Assembly: GCF_023715325.1 (NCBI RefSeq)
Contig: NZ_JAMBNX010000001.1
Span: forward strand, 372,001 to 436,000
Length of the DNA stretch: 64,000 nt
Source: Agromyces mediolanus
GTDB taxonomy: Bacteria > Actinomycetota > Actinomycetes > Actinomycetales > Microbacteriaceae
Reading direction: 5' to 3'
The position numbers and the translations under genes are program-made. The notes beneath the pieces were generated by a model. It searched no databases. It saw only the letters and a list, made by a program, of their open reading frames with translations, and had not been told where the DNA came from. Numbering within the stretch: the stretch's first letter is position 1; each line of letters begins with the position of its first letter. This document shows, one piece after another, positions 47,463-56,188 of this stretch.

Positions 47463-48935
47463 ATGGCATCCCGAACCCGCGCCGGCCATCGCGACGAGCC
47501 CGAACTGCACCCGGTCAAGTTCTCCCGACTCACCCGCCGCGGCGTGCTGCTGGGCCTGTCGCTGTCGCAACTGCTCGTGCTCGCCGTCGCGGCCCTGTCG
47601 ATCGTCGTCGCCCTCTACATGGGCGGCGGCGTGCTGCTGGCCTACGCCGCCCCAATCTGCCTGCTCTGCGCCGTGCTGGCCTGGGTGCCGGCCGGCGGCC
47701 GGAAGCTCATCGAGTGGGTGCCGATCGCGCTGCGCTGGATCTGGCGCACCACCGGCGGGCAGCTCATGTTCCACGCCCGGATCGTCAAGCCACGCCCGGC
47801 GGGCACCCTCGCCCTTCCCGGCGACGCCGCGGCGCTGCGCGAGTACCTCGACCCGGCCACCGACGCGGCGATGATCCACGACCCGCATGCCCAGACGCTG
47901 ACGGCGGTGCTGACCGTCACCCATCCGGCGTTCGTGCTGCTGGACCCCAGCGAGCAGGAGCGCCGCGTCACCGGATGGGGCCGGGTGCTCGCGACCTGCT
48001 GCCGCTCGGGACGGCTCGCCCGCGTGCAGGTGCTGGAGCGGACGCTGCCGGACTCCGGCAGCGGTCTGGCCGAGTGGTGGGCCGAGCACGGCCGCGCCGA
48101 CGGCTCATGGACCTCGAACACCTACGCCGAGCTCATCGACCGGGCCGGCCCCGCCGGGGAACGGCACGCCACGACCCTCTCGGTCGCGCTCGACCTGCGC
48201 ACCTCGGCCCGCGCGATCCGCACCGCCGGCGGCGGGATGAAGGGCGCCGCCGCGGTGCTGCGACAGGAGATGACCACCCTGACGGCGGCGCTGCGCGCCG
48301 CCGACCTGACCCCCTCCGAGTGGGCCGGTCCCGGCGAGATCGCCGTGATGCTGCGCTCGGCGTATGACCCCGCCGTCGCGGCGACCCTGGAACGACACCG
48401 CGACCTCGGCCGTGACCTCGCCACAGCCGGCCCCGTCGCGATCACCGAGAGCTGGCAGCACCTGCGCTCGGACTCCGCCTTCCACGCCGTGCTGTGGATC
48501 ACCGAATGGCCCAGGTCGCTGGTGTATCCGGGGTTCCTCGCCCCGATCCTGCTGTCCTCGGGCGTGCGGCGCGCGTTCTCGCTGATCGCGACCCCGATCC
48601 GCTCCGACCAGGCCGCCCGCGACATCCGTAAAAAGAAGACCGAGTACATCAGCGACGCGCACCAGCGTCAGCGGATCGGTCAGATCGAGGATGCGCAGCA
48701 GTCCGCTGAGTTCGAGGACGTCCTCCAGCAGGAAGCGGACCTGACGAGCGGCCACGGCGTCCTGCGCTACACGGGCCTGATTGCCGTATCCGCGCCGACG
48801 CTCGATGAGCTGGAGGCGGCCGTTTCCGCCCTCGAGCAGGCCGCGATCCAGGCGTCGTGCGAGACGCGCCGCCTGGTCGGGCTGCAGGCCGCGGCGTTCG
48901 CCGCCGCCGCGCTGCCGCTGTGCCGCACCGTCTGA
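47463..48935 (+). CDS. SCO6880-family conjugation protein (PrgI/VirB4-N-like)
   Basis: 490 residues. Two helices near the N terminus (about 25-75, LLGLSLSQLLVLAVAALS and LLAYAAPICLLCAVLAW) precede a large cytoplasmic region resembling the ATPase-free N-terminal half of VirB4 (AVLTVTHPAFVLLDPSEQE, RYTGLIAVSAPTLDELEAAV). In actinobacteria SCO6880-like proteins sit between the VirB6-like gene and the VirB4 ATPase, as here, and presumably dock the ATPase to the membrane. Confidence 0.85.
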   Translation: MASRTRAGHRDEPELHPVKFSRLTRRGVLLGLSLSQLLVLAVAALSIVVALYMGGGVLLAYAAPICLLCAVLAWVPAGGRKLIEWVPIALRWIWRTTGGQLMFHARIVKPRPAGTLALPGDAAALREYLDPATDAAMIHDPHAQTLTAVLTVTHPAFVLLDPSEQERRVTGWGRVLATCCRSGRLARVQVLERTLPDSGSGLAEWWAEHGRADGSWTSNTYAELIDRAGPAGERHATTLSVALDLRTSARAIRTAGGGMKGAAAVLRQEMTTLTAALRAADLTPSEWAGPGEIAVMLRSAYDPAVAATLERHRDLGRDLATAGPVAITESWQHLRSDSAFHAVLWITEWPRSLVYPGFLAPILLSSGVRRAFSLIATPIRSDQAARDIRKKKTEYISDAHQRQRIGQIEDAQQSAEFEDVLQQEADLTSGHGVLRYTGLIAVSAPTLDELEAAVSALEQAAIQASCETRRLVGLQAAAFAAAALPLCRTV

Positions 48936-48988
48936 CCGGCCGTGCGCACCTGTCCTCCGACACGCCAACCCATCGTGAGGACAACGCC

Positions 48989-49786
48989 ATGCCGACTCTG
49001 ACCGACCCGCTCGCGGATGCCGCGGAGAGCGCCGCCGCGCTGCGCGGTCTCGCGCACGCCACGCGGGACATGCCCCCGACCAGCACTTACCCGGTGCTTG
49101 GCGAGCTGATCGCCGGCACCCGGTCGCTGCGGCAGGTGCTCGATCAGCTCACCCGCAGCCACGTCGACGCGCACGAGCTCGCCCGCACCGACGACGGTGA
49201 CCCGTTCCTCGGCCGGGTCTACGCGCTCGCCGCCGCGGACGCACTCAACCTCGCCGCAAACGCGCTCGACGAGGTGCAGGTGCGGCTCGACCTGGCCTCG
49301 CAGCACGCCTCCCGCATCGCCTGGCAGCCTGCCAGCCTCGACCCGGCCGGTCTCGCCGGCGCCGCCCCGACCCATGCACCGGAGAAGGCGACCTCCCGGT
49401 GGGTGAGCGTCGTGTTCCTGCAAGGCGAGGAGGCCGACGAGGTGCTGACCCTCATCGACCGCGAGGGTCCCGACGCGGCCGTTGCGCACCTGGCGCGGTG
49501 GGACTACGGCCAGGAGACGACCGACGCGGCGCTGGTCAACGGCTACGTCTACGACGCCCCGCCCGTCGGTGCGCTGGACCGCACGGTCACCGTCGAGGGA
49601 TACGCGCTGACGTACAACCCGACCCTCGGTCACGTCGGCCTGCTGCGCGCGCACGACGTCGCGCCCGACCCGGCGCTCGCCGAGCCCGCGCCCCTCACGC
49701 AGGCCGGCAGGGGGCGGCCCGCCGACCCGGAGTGGTTCGGTGCCGCTCCGCAAGCCGCACGGCCGGGTCAGGGCCTCGCGCTGTGA
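48989..49786 (+). CDS. uncharacterised transfer-region protein
   Basis: 265 residues, soluble. The first 110 are helical (ALAAADALNLAANALDEVQVRLDLA). A WVSVVFLQGEEADEVLTLI segment begins a small alpha/beta domain of about 90 residues, followed by a Pro/Gly-rich tail. I do not recognise the family. It sits between the SCO6880-like and VirB4 genes and is coupled to the latter by a GTGA overlap, so it is probably part of the machine or its regulation. Confidence 0.65.
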   Translation: MPTLTDPLADAAESAAALRGLAHATRDMPPTSTYPVLGELIAGTRSLRQVLDQLTRSHVDAHELARTDDGDPFLGRVYALAAADALNLAANALDEVQVRLDLASQHASRIAWQPASLDPAGLAGAAPTHAPEKATSRWVSVVFLQGEEADEVLTLIDREGPDAAVAHLARWDYGQETTDAALVNGYVYDAPPVGALDRTVTVEGYALTYNPTLGHVGLLRAHDVAPDPALAEPAPLTQAGRGRPADPEWFGAAPQAARPGQGLAL

Positions 49787-51300
49787 GCGGCCAGGACGAC
49801 GACCGCCTGCACACCAGCGTGCTCGTCTCCCCGCAGAACGAGCGCCGCAAGCACCGCAAGGCGCGCCAGCGTGCCGCCGCGGAGTTGATCGCCGAGCAGC
49901 AACGCACCCGCAAGCTGCAAGCGCAGCAACGCTGGGAAACCGAGCGCGACGAACGCCGCCGCACCACCTACCTGCCACCCGCCGGGGAGGCCGGCCCGGC
50001 TGCGCTACGCACCCCCGGCCGGCTGCGGCTGCCGCGCCATCAGGACACCTCGGCGACGCTCGCCGGGGCGTATCCCTTCCTCGCCGAAGGCGGCCTCGGG
50101 TCCGCAGGCGTGTTCGTCGGCCAGGATCTCTACTCCGGCGGCAGCTTCGTCTACGACCCGTGGGTCTTGTACGCGCGCGGGGTCATCACCGCTCCGAACA
50201 TCGTCGTGGCCGGCATCGTCGGCTCCGGCAAGTCCTCCCTGGTGAAGTCCCTCTACACGAGGTCGATCGCGTTCGGGCGCAGGGTCTACGTGCCCGGCGA
50301 CCCCAAGGGAGAGCACACGGCGGTCGCCGAGGCCGTCGGCGGGAAAGCGATCGTGCTCGGGCACGGGCTGCGCAATCGGCTGAATCCGCTGGATGAGGGG
50401 CACCGGCCCTCGGACGTGTCCGACAGCGAATGGGCGACCCAGGTCGCTGCACGCCGCCGCGATCTGATCGGCGCGCTGACGGAGACCGTGCTGGATCGGC
50501 GGCTGACGCCCCTGGAGCACACCGCGATCGACCTCGCCCTGGCCGATGCGGTGCGCTCGGCCGAGACCCCGATCCTGCCGATGGTCGTCGACCGCATCCT
50601 CAACCCCGCCGCCGCCGACGACTCGGACGGGCGCCTCGCCGAGGACGGACGGCTCGCCGGGCACGCTCTGCGCCGGCTGGTCGCCGGCGACCTCGCTGGG
50701 TTGTTCGACGGCCCCTCCACGGTGACGTTCGACCCGTCCCTGCCGATGGTCAGCCTTGATCTGTCCCGCGTCGCGGAGAACAGCACCCTCATCAGCGTCC
50801 TGATGACCTGCTCGTCCGCGTGGATGGAAGCGGCGCTGCTAGACCCCAACGGCGGGCAGCGGTGGGTGATCTACGACGAGGCATGGCGGCTCATGTCCCA
50901 TGCGCCGCTGCTGCGCCGCATGGACGCCCAATGGCGCCTCGCTCGGCACTACGGCATCGCGAACGCGCTCGTGTTCCACAAGCTCACCGACCTCGACAAC
51001 GTGGGCGACAGCGGCTCGGCGATGCGCGCCCTGGCATCCTCGCTGCTCGCCAACGCGGAGACGCGGATCATCTACCGCCAGGAAAGCGACCAGCTCGGCA
51101 TCACCGGCGAAATCCTCGGGCTGACCGGCACCGAGCAGAAACTGCTGCCCACCCTCGGCACTGGGCAAGGGCTGTGGCGGGTCAAGGATCACTCCTACGT
51201 CACGCAGCATCAGCTGCATCCGGCCGAGCTCGAACTGTTCAACACGGCCACGCGCATGACCGGGGAACCCCGTAAGTTCACGATTCCTGAAGTCGGTTGA
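49783..51300 (+). CDS. VirB4-like conjugation ATPase
   Basis: 505 residues, hexameric ATPase powering the secretion channel. A basic coiled-coil N terminus (RRKHRKARQRAAAELIAEQQ) is followed by the motor domain with Walker A GIVGSGKSSLVK near residue 145, GDPKGEH, Walker B WVIYDEAWRLM near 366 and the arginine-finger region LARHYGIANALVFHKL. It lacks the usual N-terminal half, which is supplied by the SCO6880-like protein. The GTG at 49783 overlaps the previous stop. It is the last backbone gene before the Cd/As cargo. Confidence 0.88.
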   Translation: MSGQDDDRLHTSVLVSPQNERRKHRKARQRAAAELIAEQQRTRKLQAQQRWETERDERRRTTYLPPAGEAGPAALRTPGRLRLPRHQDTSATLAGAYPFLAEGGLGSAGVFVGQDLYSGGSFVYDPWVLYARGVITAPNIVVAGIVGSGKSSLVKSLYTRSIAFGRRVYVPGDPKGEHTAVAEAVGGKAIVLGHGLRNRLNPLDEGHRPSDVSDSEWATQVAARRRDLIGALTETVLDRRLTPLEHTAIDLALADAVRSAETPILPMVVDRILNPAAADDSDGRLAEDGRLAGHALRRLVAGDLAGLFDGPSTVTFDPSLPMVSLDLSRVAENSTLISVLMTCSSAWMEAALLDPNGGQRWVIYDEAWRLMSHAPLLRRMDAQWRLARHYGIANALVFHKLTDLDNVGDSGSAMRALASSLLANAETRIIYRQESDQLGITGEILGLTGTEQKLLPTLGTGQGLWRVKDHSYVTQHQLHPAELELFNTATRMTGEPRKFTIPEVG

Positions 51301-51304
51301 TGCA

Positions 51305-51355
51305 GGAACTCACGGCATGAGGGCCTGGTTCAGGGTATCTGGGGCCGTGAGTTCC
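51305..51355. repeat. 12-bp inverted repeat at the left border of the Cd/As cargo
   Basis: GGAACTCACGGC (51305-51316) is exactly complementary to 51344-51355, with 27 bp between. It begins 5 bp after the VirB4 stop. Bases 51306-51317 also recur as a direct repeat at 63084-63095. It could be a recombinase-binding site; as a terminator it lacks a T run. Confidence 0.5.
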
Positions 51356-51458
51356 GTGGCTTGTAGGGGGGTGATGGTTGTGTCGATGCGGACGGCAGGA
51401 TCGGCGGGCTGTGCAAGACCGTGATCGGCGTGGGGCTCAGATACGTCAGCGCCTGCTG

Positions 51459-51481
51459 TATAGTCATCTCATGCTGACTAT
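51459..51481 (+). promoter_or_regulatory. cmtR promoter and operator overlapping the start codon
   Basis: A TATAGT -10 box (51459-51464) ends 6 bp before the ATG at 51471, so the message is probably leaderless, common in actinobacteria. ATAGTCA (51460-51466) and TGACTAT (51475-51481) are perfect arms around the start codon, so bound repressor would block both promoter and start. Confidence 0.65.
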
Positions 51482-51830
51482 TGCTTCGCGGTTGGATGTG
51501 ATGAACCGGCTGGGCCGGGCGATGGCCGACCCGACCCGGTCGCGGATTCTGATGACACTGCTGGACGGGCCGAGCTATCCGGCGGTGCTGTCGCGGAGTC
51601 TGGAACTGACCCGATCGAACGTGTCGAACCATCTGGCGTGTCTGCGGGACTGTGGGATCGTGGTGGCCGAGCCGGAGGGCCGCCAGACGCGTTACGAGAT
51701 CGCCGACCCGCACCTGGCCGCCGCGCTGGATGCGCTGGTGGAGGTCACGCTGGCTGTGGACGAGAACGCGCCGTGCATCGACCCGGCGTGCTCGGTCGTC
51801 GGCTGCTGCGAGCCGGGAGCGATCGCGTGA
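51471..51830 (+). CDS. cmtR: CmtR-type Cd(II)/Pb(II)-sensing ArsR-family repressor
   Basis: 119-residue winged-helix repressor. The recognition region RSNVSNHLACLRDCG holds Cys57 and Cys61, and the tail holds Cys102 (NAPCIDPAC), the exact three Cd/Pb ligand positions of M. tuberculosis CmtR; extra tail cysteines (VVGCCEPG) are also present. It precedes cadA with a GTGA overlap. There is no upstream ribosome-binding site, in keeping with leaderless translation. Confidence 0.92.
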   Translation: MLTIASRLDVMNRLGRAMADPTRSRILMTLLDGPSYPAVLSRSLELTRSNVSNHLACLRDCGIVVAEPEGRQTRYEIADPHLAAALDALVEVTLAVDENAPCIDPACSVVGCCEPGAIA

Positions 51831-53722
51831 GCACGATGACTGGCTCCCAGGTCGCGCAGCTCGACGATGACGACGATGACGACCGGCCGTGGTGGCGGAG
51901 TCCGAGCGTCCTGATCCCGATCGGCTCCGGTGTCGCGTTCGCCGCGGGGCTGGTGTGCGAGTGGACCGGCGCGGATCTCGCCGCCCTCGTGCTGTTCTGG
52001 ATCGGCCTGCTGCTGGGCGCGTCCACGTTCGTGCCGGGTGCGCTGCGGAAGCTGTTCACGCGGGGCAAGCTCGGCATCGGGCTGCTGATGACGATCAGCG
52101 CGGTGGGCGCGGTGATTCTCGGCTATGTCGAGGAGGCCGCGGCGCTGGCGTTCCTGTACTCCATCGCGGAGGCGCTGGAGGACAAGGCGATGGACCGCGC
52201 CCGCGCGGGCCTGCGGGCGCTGCTGAAGCTGGTGCCCGAGACGGCGCTGGTCAAGCGAGGTGACGCCACGGCCGAGGTCGAGGCGAAGGAGCTGCGCGTC
52301 GGCGACCTGCTGGTGATTCGACCTGGCGAGCGGATCGCCACCGACGGGATCGTGCGGGTCGGGCGCAGCAGCCTGGACACGTCCGCGATCACCGGCGAGT
52401 CGATCCCGGTCGAGGTCGAGCCCGGCGACGCGGTATCGGCCGGGTCGATCAACACCTCCGGCGTGCTCGAGGTCGAGGCCACCGCGGACGGCACCGACAA
52501 CTCCCTGACCACGATCGTGGAGCTGGTGGAGCAGGCCCAGGCCGAGAAGGGCGACCGCGCCCGCCTGGCCGACCGGATCGCTCGCCCCCTCGTGCCGGGC
52601 GTGATGATCCTCGCCGTGCTCGTGGCCCTGCTCGGGTCGCTGCTGACCGGCGATGTCGAACTGTGGATCACCCGCGCGCTGGTTGTGCTGGTCGCGGCGT
52701 CGCCGTGTGCGCTGGCGATCGCCGTTCCCGTGACCGTGGTCTCCGCGATCGGGGCGGCTTCCAAGTTCGGCGTCGTGGTGAAGTCCGGCGCCGCGTTCGA
52801 GCGGTTCGGCGGCATCCGGCACTTGGCCGTCGACAAGACCGGGACGCTGACCCGCAACGAGCCCACTGTGAGCCGCGTCGTCACCACCGACGTGGCCGAG
52901 GACGAGGTGCTCGCATGGGCGGCGAGCCTGGAGGCGCACAGCACGCACCCGCTGGCCGCCGCGATCACCAACGCCGTCCGGCAACCTCCGACCGCGCAGG
53001 AGGTCACGGAGACGGCAGGGCACGGCATCACCGGGACGCTGGGCGGTGCCCGGCTCGCCGTGGGAAGCCCCCGCTGGCTCGACGCCGGAACGCTGGCCGG
53101 CGAGGTCGAGGCGATGGAATCTGAGGGAATGACCGTCGTCATTGTCCACCGCGAGGGCGTGCCGGTGGGCGCCGTCGGGGTCCGGGACGAGTTGCGACCC
53201 GAAGTCCCGGAGGTGATCGCGACGCTCCTCAAGCGAGGAGTGGGAGTGACGATGCTCACCGGCGACAACGCCCGCACCGCCGCCGCCCTGGCCGCACAAG
53301 CCGGCATCACCGATGTCCGCGCCGAGCTGCGCCCCGAGGACAAGGCCACCGCCGTCGCCGCGCTGTCGAAGTCCCAGCCCACCGCCATGATCGGCGATGG
53401 CATCAACGACGCCCCCGCGCTGGCCGCCGCCGACCTGGGAATCGCGATGGGAGCCAAGGGAGCCGACGCGGCGATCGAATCCGCCGACGTCGCGTTCACC
53501 GGCCACGACCTGCGCCTCATCCCGCAGGCCCTCGCCCACGCACGCCGAGGCCGCAGCATCATCAACCAGAACGTGGTGCTCTCCATCCTCATCATCGCCG
53601 CCTTGCTGCCACTGGCGATCCTCGGAGTGCTTGGCCTGGCCGCCGTCGTCCTCGTCCACGAGATCGCCGAAGTCGTGGTCATCCTCAACGGTCTGCGGGC
53701 AGCCCGACGGCGGAAGGCATGA
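51827..53722 (+). CDS. cadA: Cd/Pb (Zn/Co)-exporting P1B-type ATPase with SPC motif
   Basis: Inner-membrane efflux pump of 631 residues without an N-terminal HMA domain; instead it has a short run of seven Asp (13-19). Motifs: ITGESIPVE, membrane SPC (ASPCALAIAVP, 292-294), phosphorylated Asp336 in DKTGT, STHPLA and GDGINDAPAL. The SPC motif is that of the P1B-4 group. The partner CmtR suggests Cd and Pb as inducers. The stop overlaps the remains of lspA by ATGA, the usual order in such cassettes. Confidence 0.9.
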   Translation: MSTMTGSQVAQLDDDDDDDRPWWRSPSVLIPIGSGVAFAAGLVCEWTGADLAALVLFWIGLLLGASTFVPGALRKLFTRGKLGIGLLMTISAVGAVILGYVEEAAALAFLYSIAEALEDKAMDRARAGLRALLKLVPETALVKRGDATAEVEAKELRVGDLLVIRPGERIATDGIVRVGRSSLDTSAITGESIPVEVEPGDAVSAGSINTSGVLEVEATADGTDNSLTTIVELVEQAQAEKGDRARLADRIARPLVPGVMILAVLVALLGSLLTGDVELWITRALVVLVAASPCALAIAVPVTVVSAIGAASKFGVVVKSGAAFERFGGIRHLAVDKTGTLTRNEPTVSRVVTTDVAEDEVLAWAASLEAHSTHPLAAAITNAVRQPPTAQEVTETAGHGITGTLGGARLAVGSPRWLDAGTLAGEVEAMESEGMTVVIVHREGVPVGAVGVRDELRPEVPEVIATLLKRGVGVTMLTGDNARTAAALAAQAGITDVRAELRPEDKATAVAALSKSQPTAMIGDGINDAPALAAADLGIAMGAKGADAAIESADVAFTGHDLRLIPQALAHARRGRSIINQNVVLSILIIAALLPLAILGVLGLAAVVLVHEIAEVVVILNGLRAARRRKA

Positions 53723-54060
53723 GTCGCCCTTTCGACCGCGGGATCGCCCCAGCGGCAACGAGTGCGACGGACACGGAGGCGACGATTCCCCGCCGCGCCG
53801 CGCCGCGACGGGCCGCGTCCGGCCGCGCTGGTTCCTGCTCGCCTGCGCCCGCCGCGCCGGTCGATCAGGGCACCAAGACCATCGCGCAACTCAGCGAGCA
53901 CGAGCGCTTCTCGCCGGTGGGCAACGTGCTCGGCCTGCAACTCGCGTTCAACCCCGGCACCGTCATGTCCCTCGGCACCAACGCGACCTGGATGCTCGTC
54001 GGGGGCGGCGCGATCGGGAACCTTCTCGACCGGCTCCTCGCCAGCTCGCCGCGCTCAACG
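53719..54060 (+). pseudogene. lspA: decayed lipoprotein signal peptidase gene
   Basis: LspA often follows cadA-type genes in Pb/Cd cassettes. Recognisable pieces remain: RPRWFLLACA in one frame, VDQGTKTIA and LGLQLAFNPGTVMSLG in another, then GGAIGNLLDRLL with one catalytic Asp. At least two compensating frameshifts lie between the first two pieces. About 60-70 residues are missing between the middle and last, and the C terminus is lost where the arsenic cluster begins (54068). The product cannot be an active peptidase. Confidence 0.75.
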
Positions 54061-54067
54061 TCGGCTC

Positions 54068-55450
54068 CTAGACCAGCACCCTCGCGCGCTGGCTCTCCCA
54101 CGCTTGCGCGGCGACCTGCACCGCGTCCCACGGTGAGCCCAGCGGCGGCGTGTAGGAGAGGTCAAGGTCGGCGAACTGCTCGATAGTCAGCCCGGCGTAG
54201 AGGGCGGTGGCGAAGGTGTCGACGCGCTTGGCGACCTCGGTGCCGCGCCTGCCGACGAGTTGCGCGCCGAGCAGTCTCCCGTCGCCGGTGTCGCCGGTGA
54301 TGCGGAAGTGGATCGGGTGCGCGCCGGGGTAGTAGCGCTTGTGGTCGTCCGCCGCAGAGCTCACCGTCGCGGGCGCGTACCCGGCGGCGATCGCCTCGTG
54401 GTCACGCAGGCCGGTGCGGGCAGCGATGAGGTCGAAGACCTTCACGACCTGGGTGCCGACCGAGCCGGCGAAGGCCCGGTCACCGCCGAGGGCGTTCTCC
54501 CCGGCGATGCGGCCCTGCTTGTGGCTCGTCGTGCCCAGCGGCAAGTAGGTCACCCCGAGCAGGCGGTGATGGGTGATGATGCCGTCCCCGGCGGCCCAGA
54601 CGTGCGGGAGGCCGGTGCGCATGTGCTCGTCGACCACGACCCCGCGGCCCGCGCCGAGGCTCGCGCCGGCCTGCTCGAGCAGCTCGGTGTTCGGCCGCAC
54701 CCCGACGACGACCAGCACGAGGTCCGCGGTCTGCGTGAACGGCTGCCCGTCGCGGGTGCCCGTGACGGTGAGCCCGGCTGGGGTCTTCTCGATCCCGGTC
54801 ACGGTCGAGCCGGTGACCACCTCGACGCCGTGGGTCGTGAGTTCCTCGTGGACGAAGGCGCCGAGCTCGGGGTCGAGGGTGGAGAGCACTTCGGGGCCGC
54901 GCTGGAGCTGGACGACGGTCATGCCGCGGGCGATGAACGCCTCGGCCATCTCCAGGCCGACGTAGCCGGCGCCGACGATGATCGCCGACTGCGGCTGCCG
55001 GGCGGTGAGGTCGTGATCGAGGGCGAAGGTGTCGCCCATCGAGTGGATGACATGCACCCCGTCCGCCGGGGTCAGCGCCTCCAGGCCGGTGATGCCGGCG
55101 TGGGACGGGAGGGCGCCGGTGCCGACGATCAGCTCGTCGTAGGCCAGCTCCTCGAACGCGCCGTCCGGGGTGCGGACGGTGAGCCGGCGACCTGCGACGT
55201 CGATGCCCGTGGCGAAGGTGTTCAGCCGCAAGCTCATGCCGGTGGCTTCCAGGTCGGCGCTGGTGCGGTGCGCGAGCGACTGCCAGGGCTGCACTTCGCC
55301 GGTGAAGTAGTAGGGGATGCCGCAGATGGAGAAGTTCGGGTACTCGTCTGCGACCACGACGGTCACGTCGGTGTCAGGGTCGAGCTCGCGGGCGCGCAGG
55401 GCGGCGGAGATGCCGGCGTCGGAGCCGCCGATGGCGATCAGGTGGGTCAT
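54068..55450 (-). CDS. CoA-disulfide reductase-like FAD/NAD(P)H oxidoreductase
   Basis: 460-residue flavoprotein of the NADH oxidase/CoA-disulfide reductase group. FAD loop IAIGGSDAGISAAL at the start, active-site Cys43 in NFSICGIPYY, NAD loop IIVGAGYVGLEMAE and a typical C-terminal dimerisation domain with DLSYTPPLGSPWD. Such enzymes occur in arsenic clusters, where they may supply reduced thiols or act on arsenical-thiol adducts; this is inference. It is coupled by ATGA to the upstream channel gene, so the two form an operon reading away from arsR. Confidence 0.85.
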   Translation of the reverse strand: MTHLIAIGGSDAGISAALRARELDPDTDVTVVVADEYPNFSICGIPYYFTGEVQPWQSLAHRTSADLEATGMSLRLNTFATGIDVAGRRLTVRTPDGAFEELAYDELIVGTGALPSHAGITGLEALTPADGVHVIHSMGDTFALDHDLTARQPQSAIIVGAGYVGLEMAEAFIARGMTVVQLQRGPEVLSTLDPELGAFVHEELTTHGVEVVTGSTVTGIEKTPAGLTVTGTRDGQPFTQTADLVLVVVGVRPNTELLEQAGASLGAGRGVVVDEHMRTGLPHVWAAGDGIITHHRLLGVTYLPLGTTSHKQGRIAGENALGGDRAFAGSVGTQVVKVFDLIAARTGLRDHEAIAAGYAPATVSSAADDHKRYYPGAHPIHFRITGDTGDGRLLGAQLVGRRGTEVAKRVDTFATALYAGLTIEQFADLDLSYTPPLGSPWDAVQVAAQAWESQRARVLV

Positions 55451-56151
55451 GGCTGGGCCTTTCGATTCGGGAAGAGCAGGAGCACGAGGCCAACGCCGGC
55501 GGCGGCGCCGACGAGCTGGGCGGCGAGGAACCACAGTGCGGAGGTCGGGGCGATGCCGGCGAAGGTGTCGGTGAAGATCCGGCCGATGGTCACGGCGGGG
55601 TTGGCGAAGGAGGTCGAGGAGGTGAACCAGTACGCGGCGCCGATGTAGGCGCCGACCGCGGGGGCGACCACGGCGCTGCGGCCGGTGCGGGCCAAGGCGA
55701 AGATCAGCAGCACCAACCCGGCGGTGGCGACGACTTCGCCGAGCAGGTGGCCCGCCGAGAGGCGATCGGTCGTGGACACCGCCGTCGGCGCCTGGAACAT
55801 GAGGTTCGCGAGGATCGCGCCGCCGATGCCGCCGGTGACCTGCGCGACGAGGTAGACCACGATCTCGGAGGGAGCGTGGCGGGTGCCGAGGAAGCGGTCG
55901 GCGAGGGTGACGACGGGGTTGAGGTGCGCGCCGCTGACGGGTTGGAAGATCAGGATGAGCACCGTCAGCCCGAGCGCCGTCGCCAGCGAGTTCTCCAGCA
56001 GCTGCAGCCCGACGTCGTCTGGCGAGAGACGCTGGGCGGCGATGCCGGAGCCGACCACGACGGTCACCAGCAGGCCGGCGCCGAGGAACTCGGCGACCGC
56101 GCGCCGCCACAACGGGGCGGGGGCGGATGTCGTGCTCTTTTCGTGGGTCAC
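55447..56151 (-). CDS. aquaglyceroporin-like MIP channel of an arsenic cluster
   Basis: Six-helix channel of about 234 residues with both MIP signature loops: HLNPVV in the first half and FANPAVT in the second. In Sinorhizobium meliloti an ars-encoded aquaporin (AqpS) lets As(III) made by ArsC leave the cell; the same role fits here because no ArsB or Acr3 is present. The start is uncertain: the GTG at 56151 gives a normal N terminus, but a more upstream start would overlap the divergent arsR promoter. It is coupled to the flavoprotein gene downstream. Confidence 0.82.
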   Translation of the reverse strand: MTHEKSTTSAPAPLWRRAVAEFLGAGLLVTVVVGSGIAAQRLSPDDVGLQLLENSLATALGLTVLILIFQPVSGAHLNPVVTLADRFLGTRHAPSEIVVYLVAQVTGGIGGAILANLMFQAPTAVSTTDRLSAGHLLGEVVATAGLVLLIFALARTGRSAVVAPAVGAYIGAAYWFTSSTSFANPAVTIGRIFTDTFAGIAPTSALWFLAAQLVGAAAGVGLVLLLFPNRKAQP

Positions 56152-56163
56152 CTTGACGACGAT

Positions 56164-56188
56164 ACATTGCTCAGTCACTATTGAGGTA
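56164..56188. promoter_or_regulatory. shared ars promoter/operator region
   Basis: The 37-bp space between the divergent channel and arsR-arsC starts is AT-rich, with CTCA (56170-56173) and TGAG (56182-56185) as arms of an imperfect dyad and GAGG just before the ATG at 56189. An ArsR-type site here could control both directions. Confidence 0.4.
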
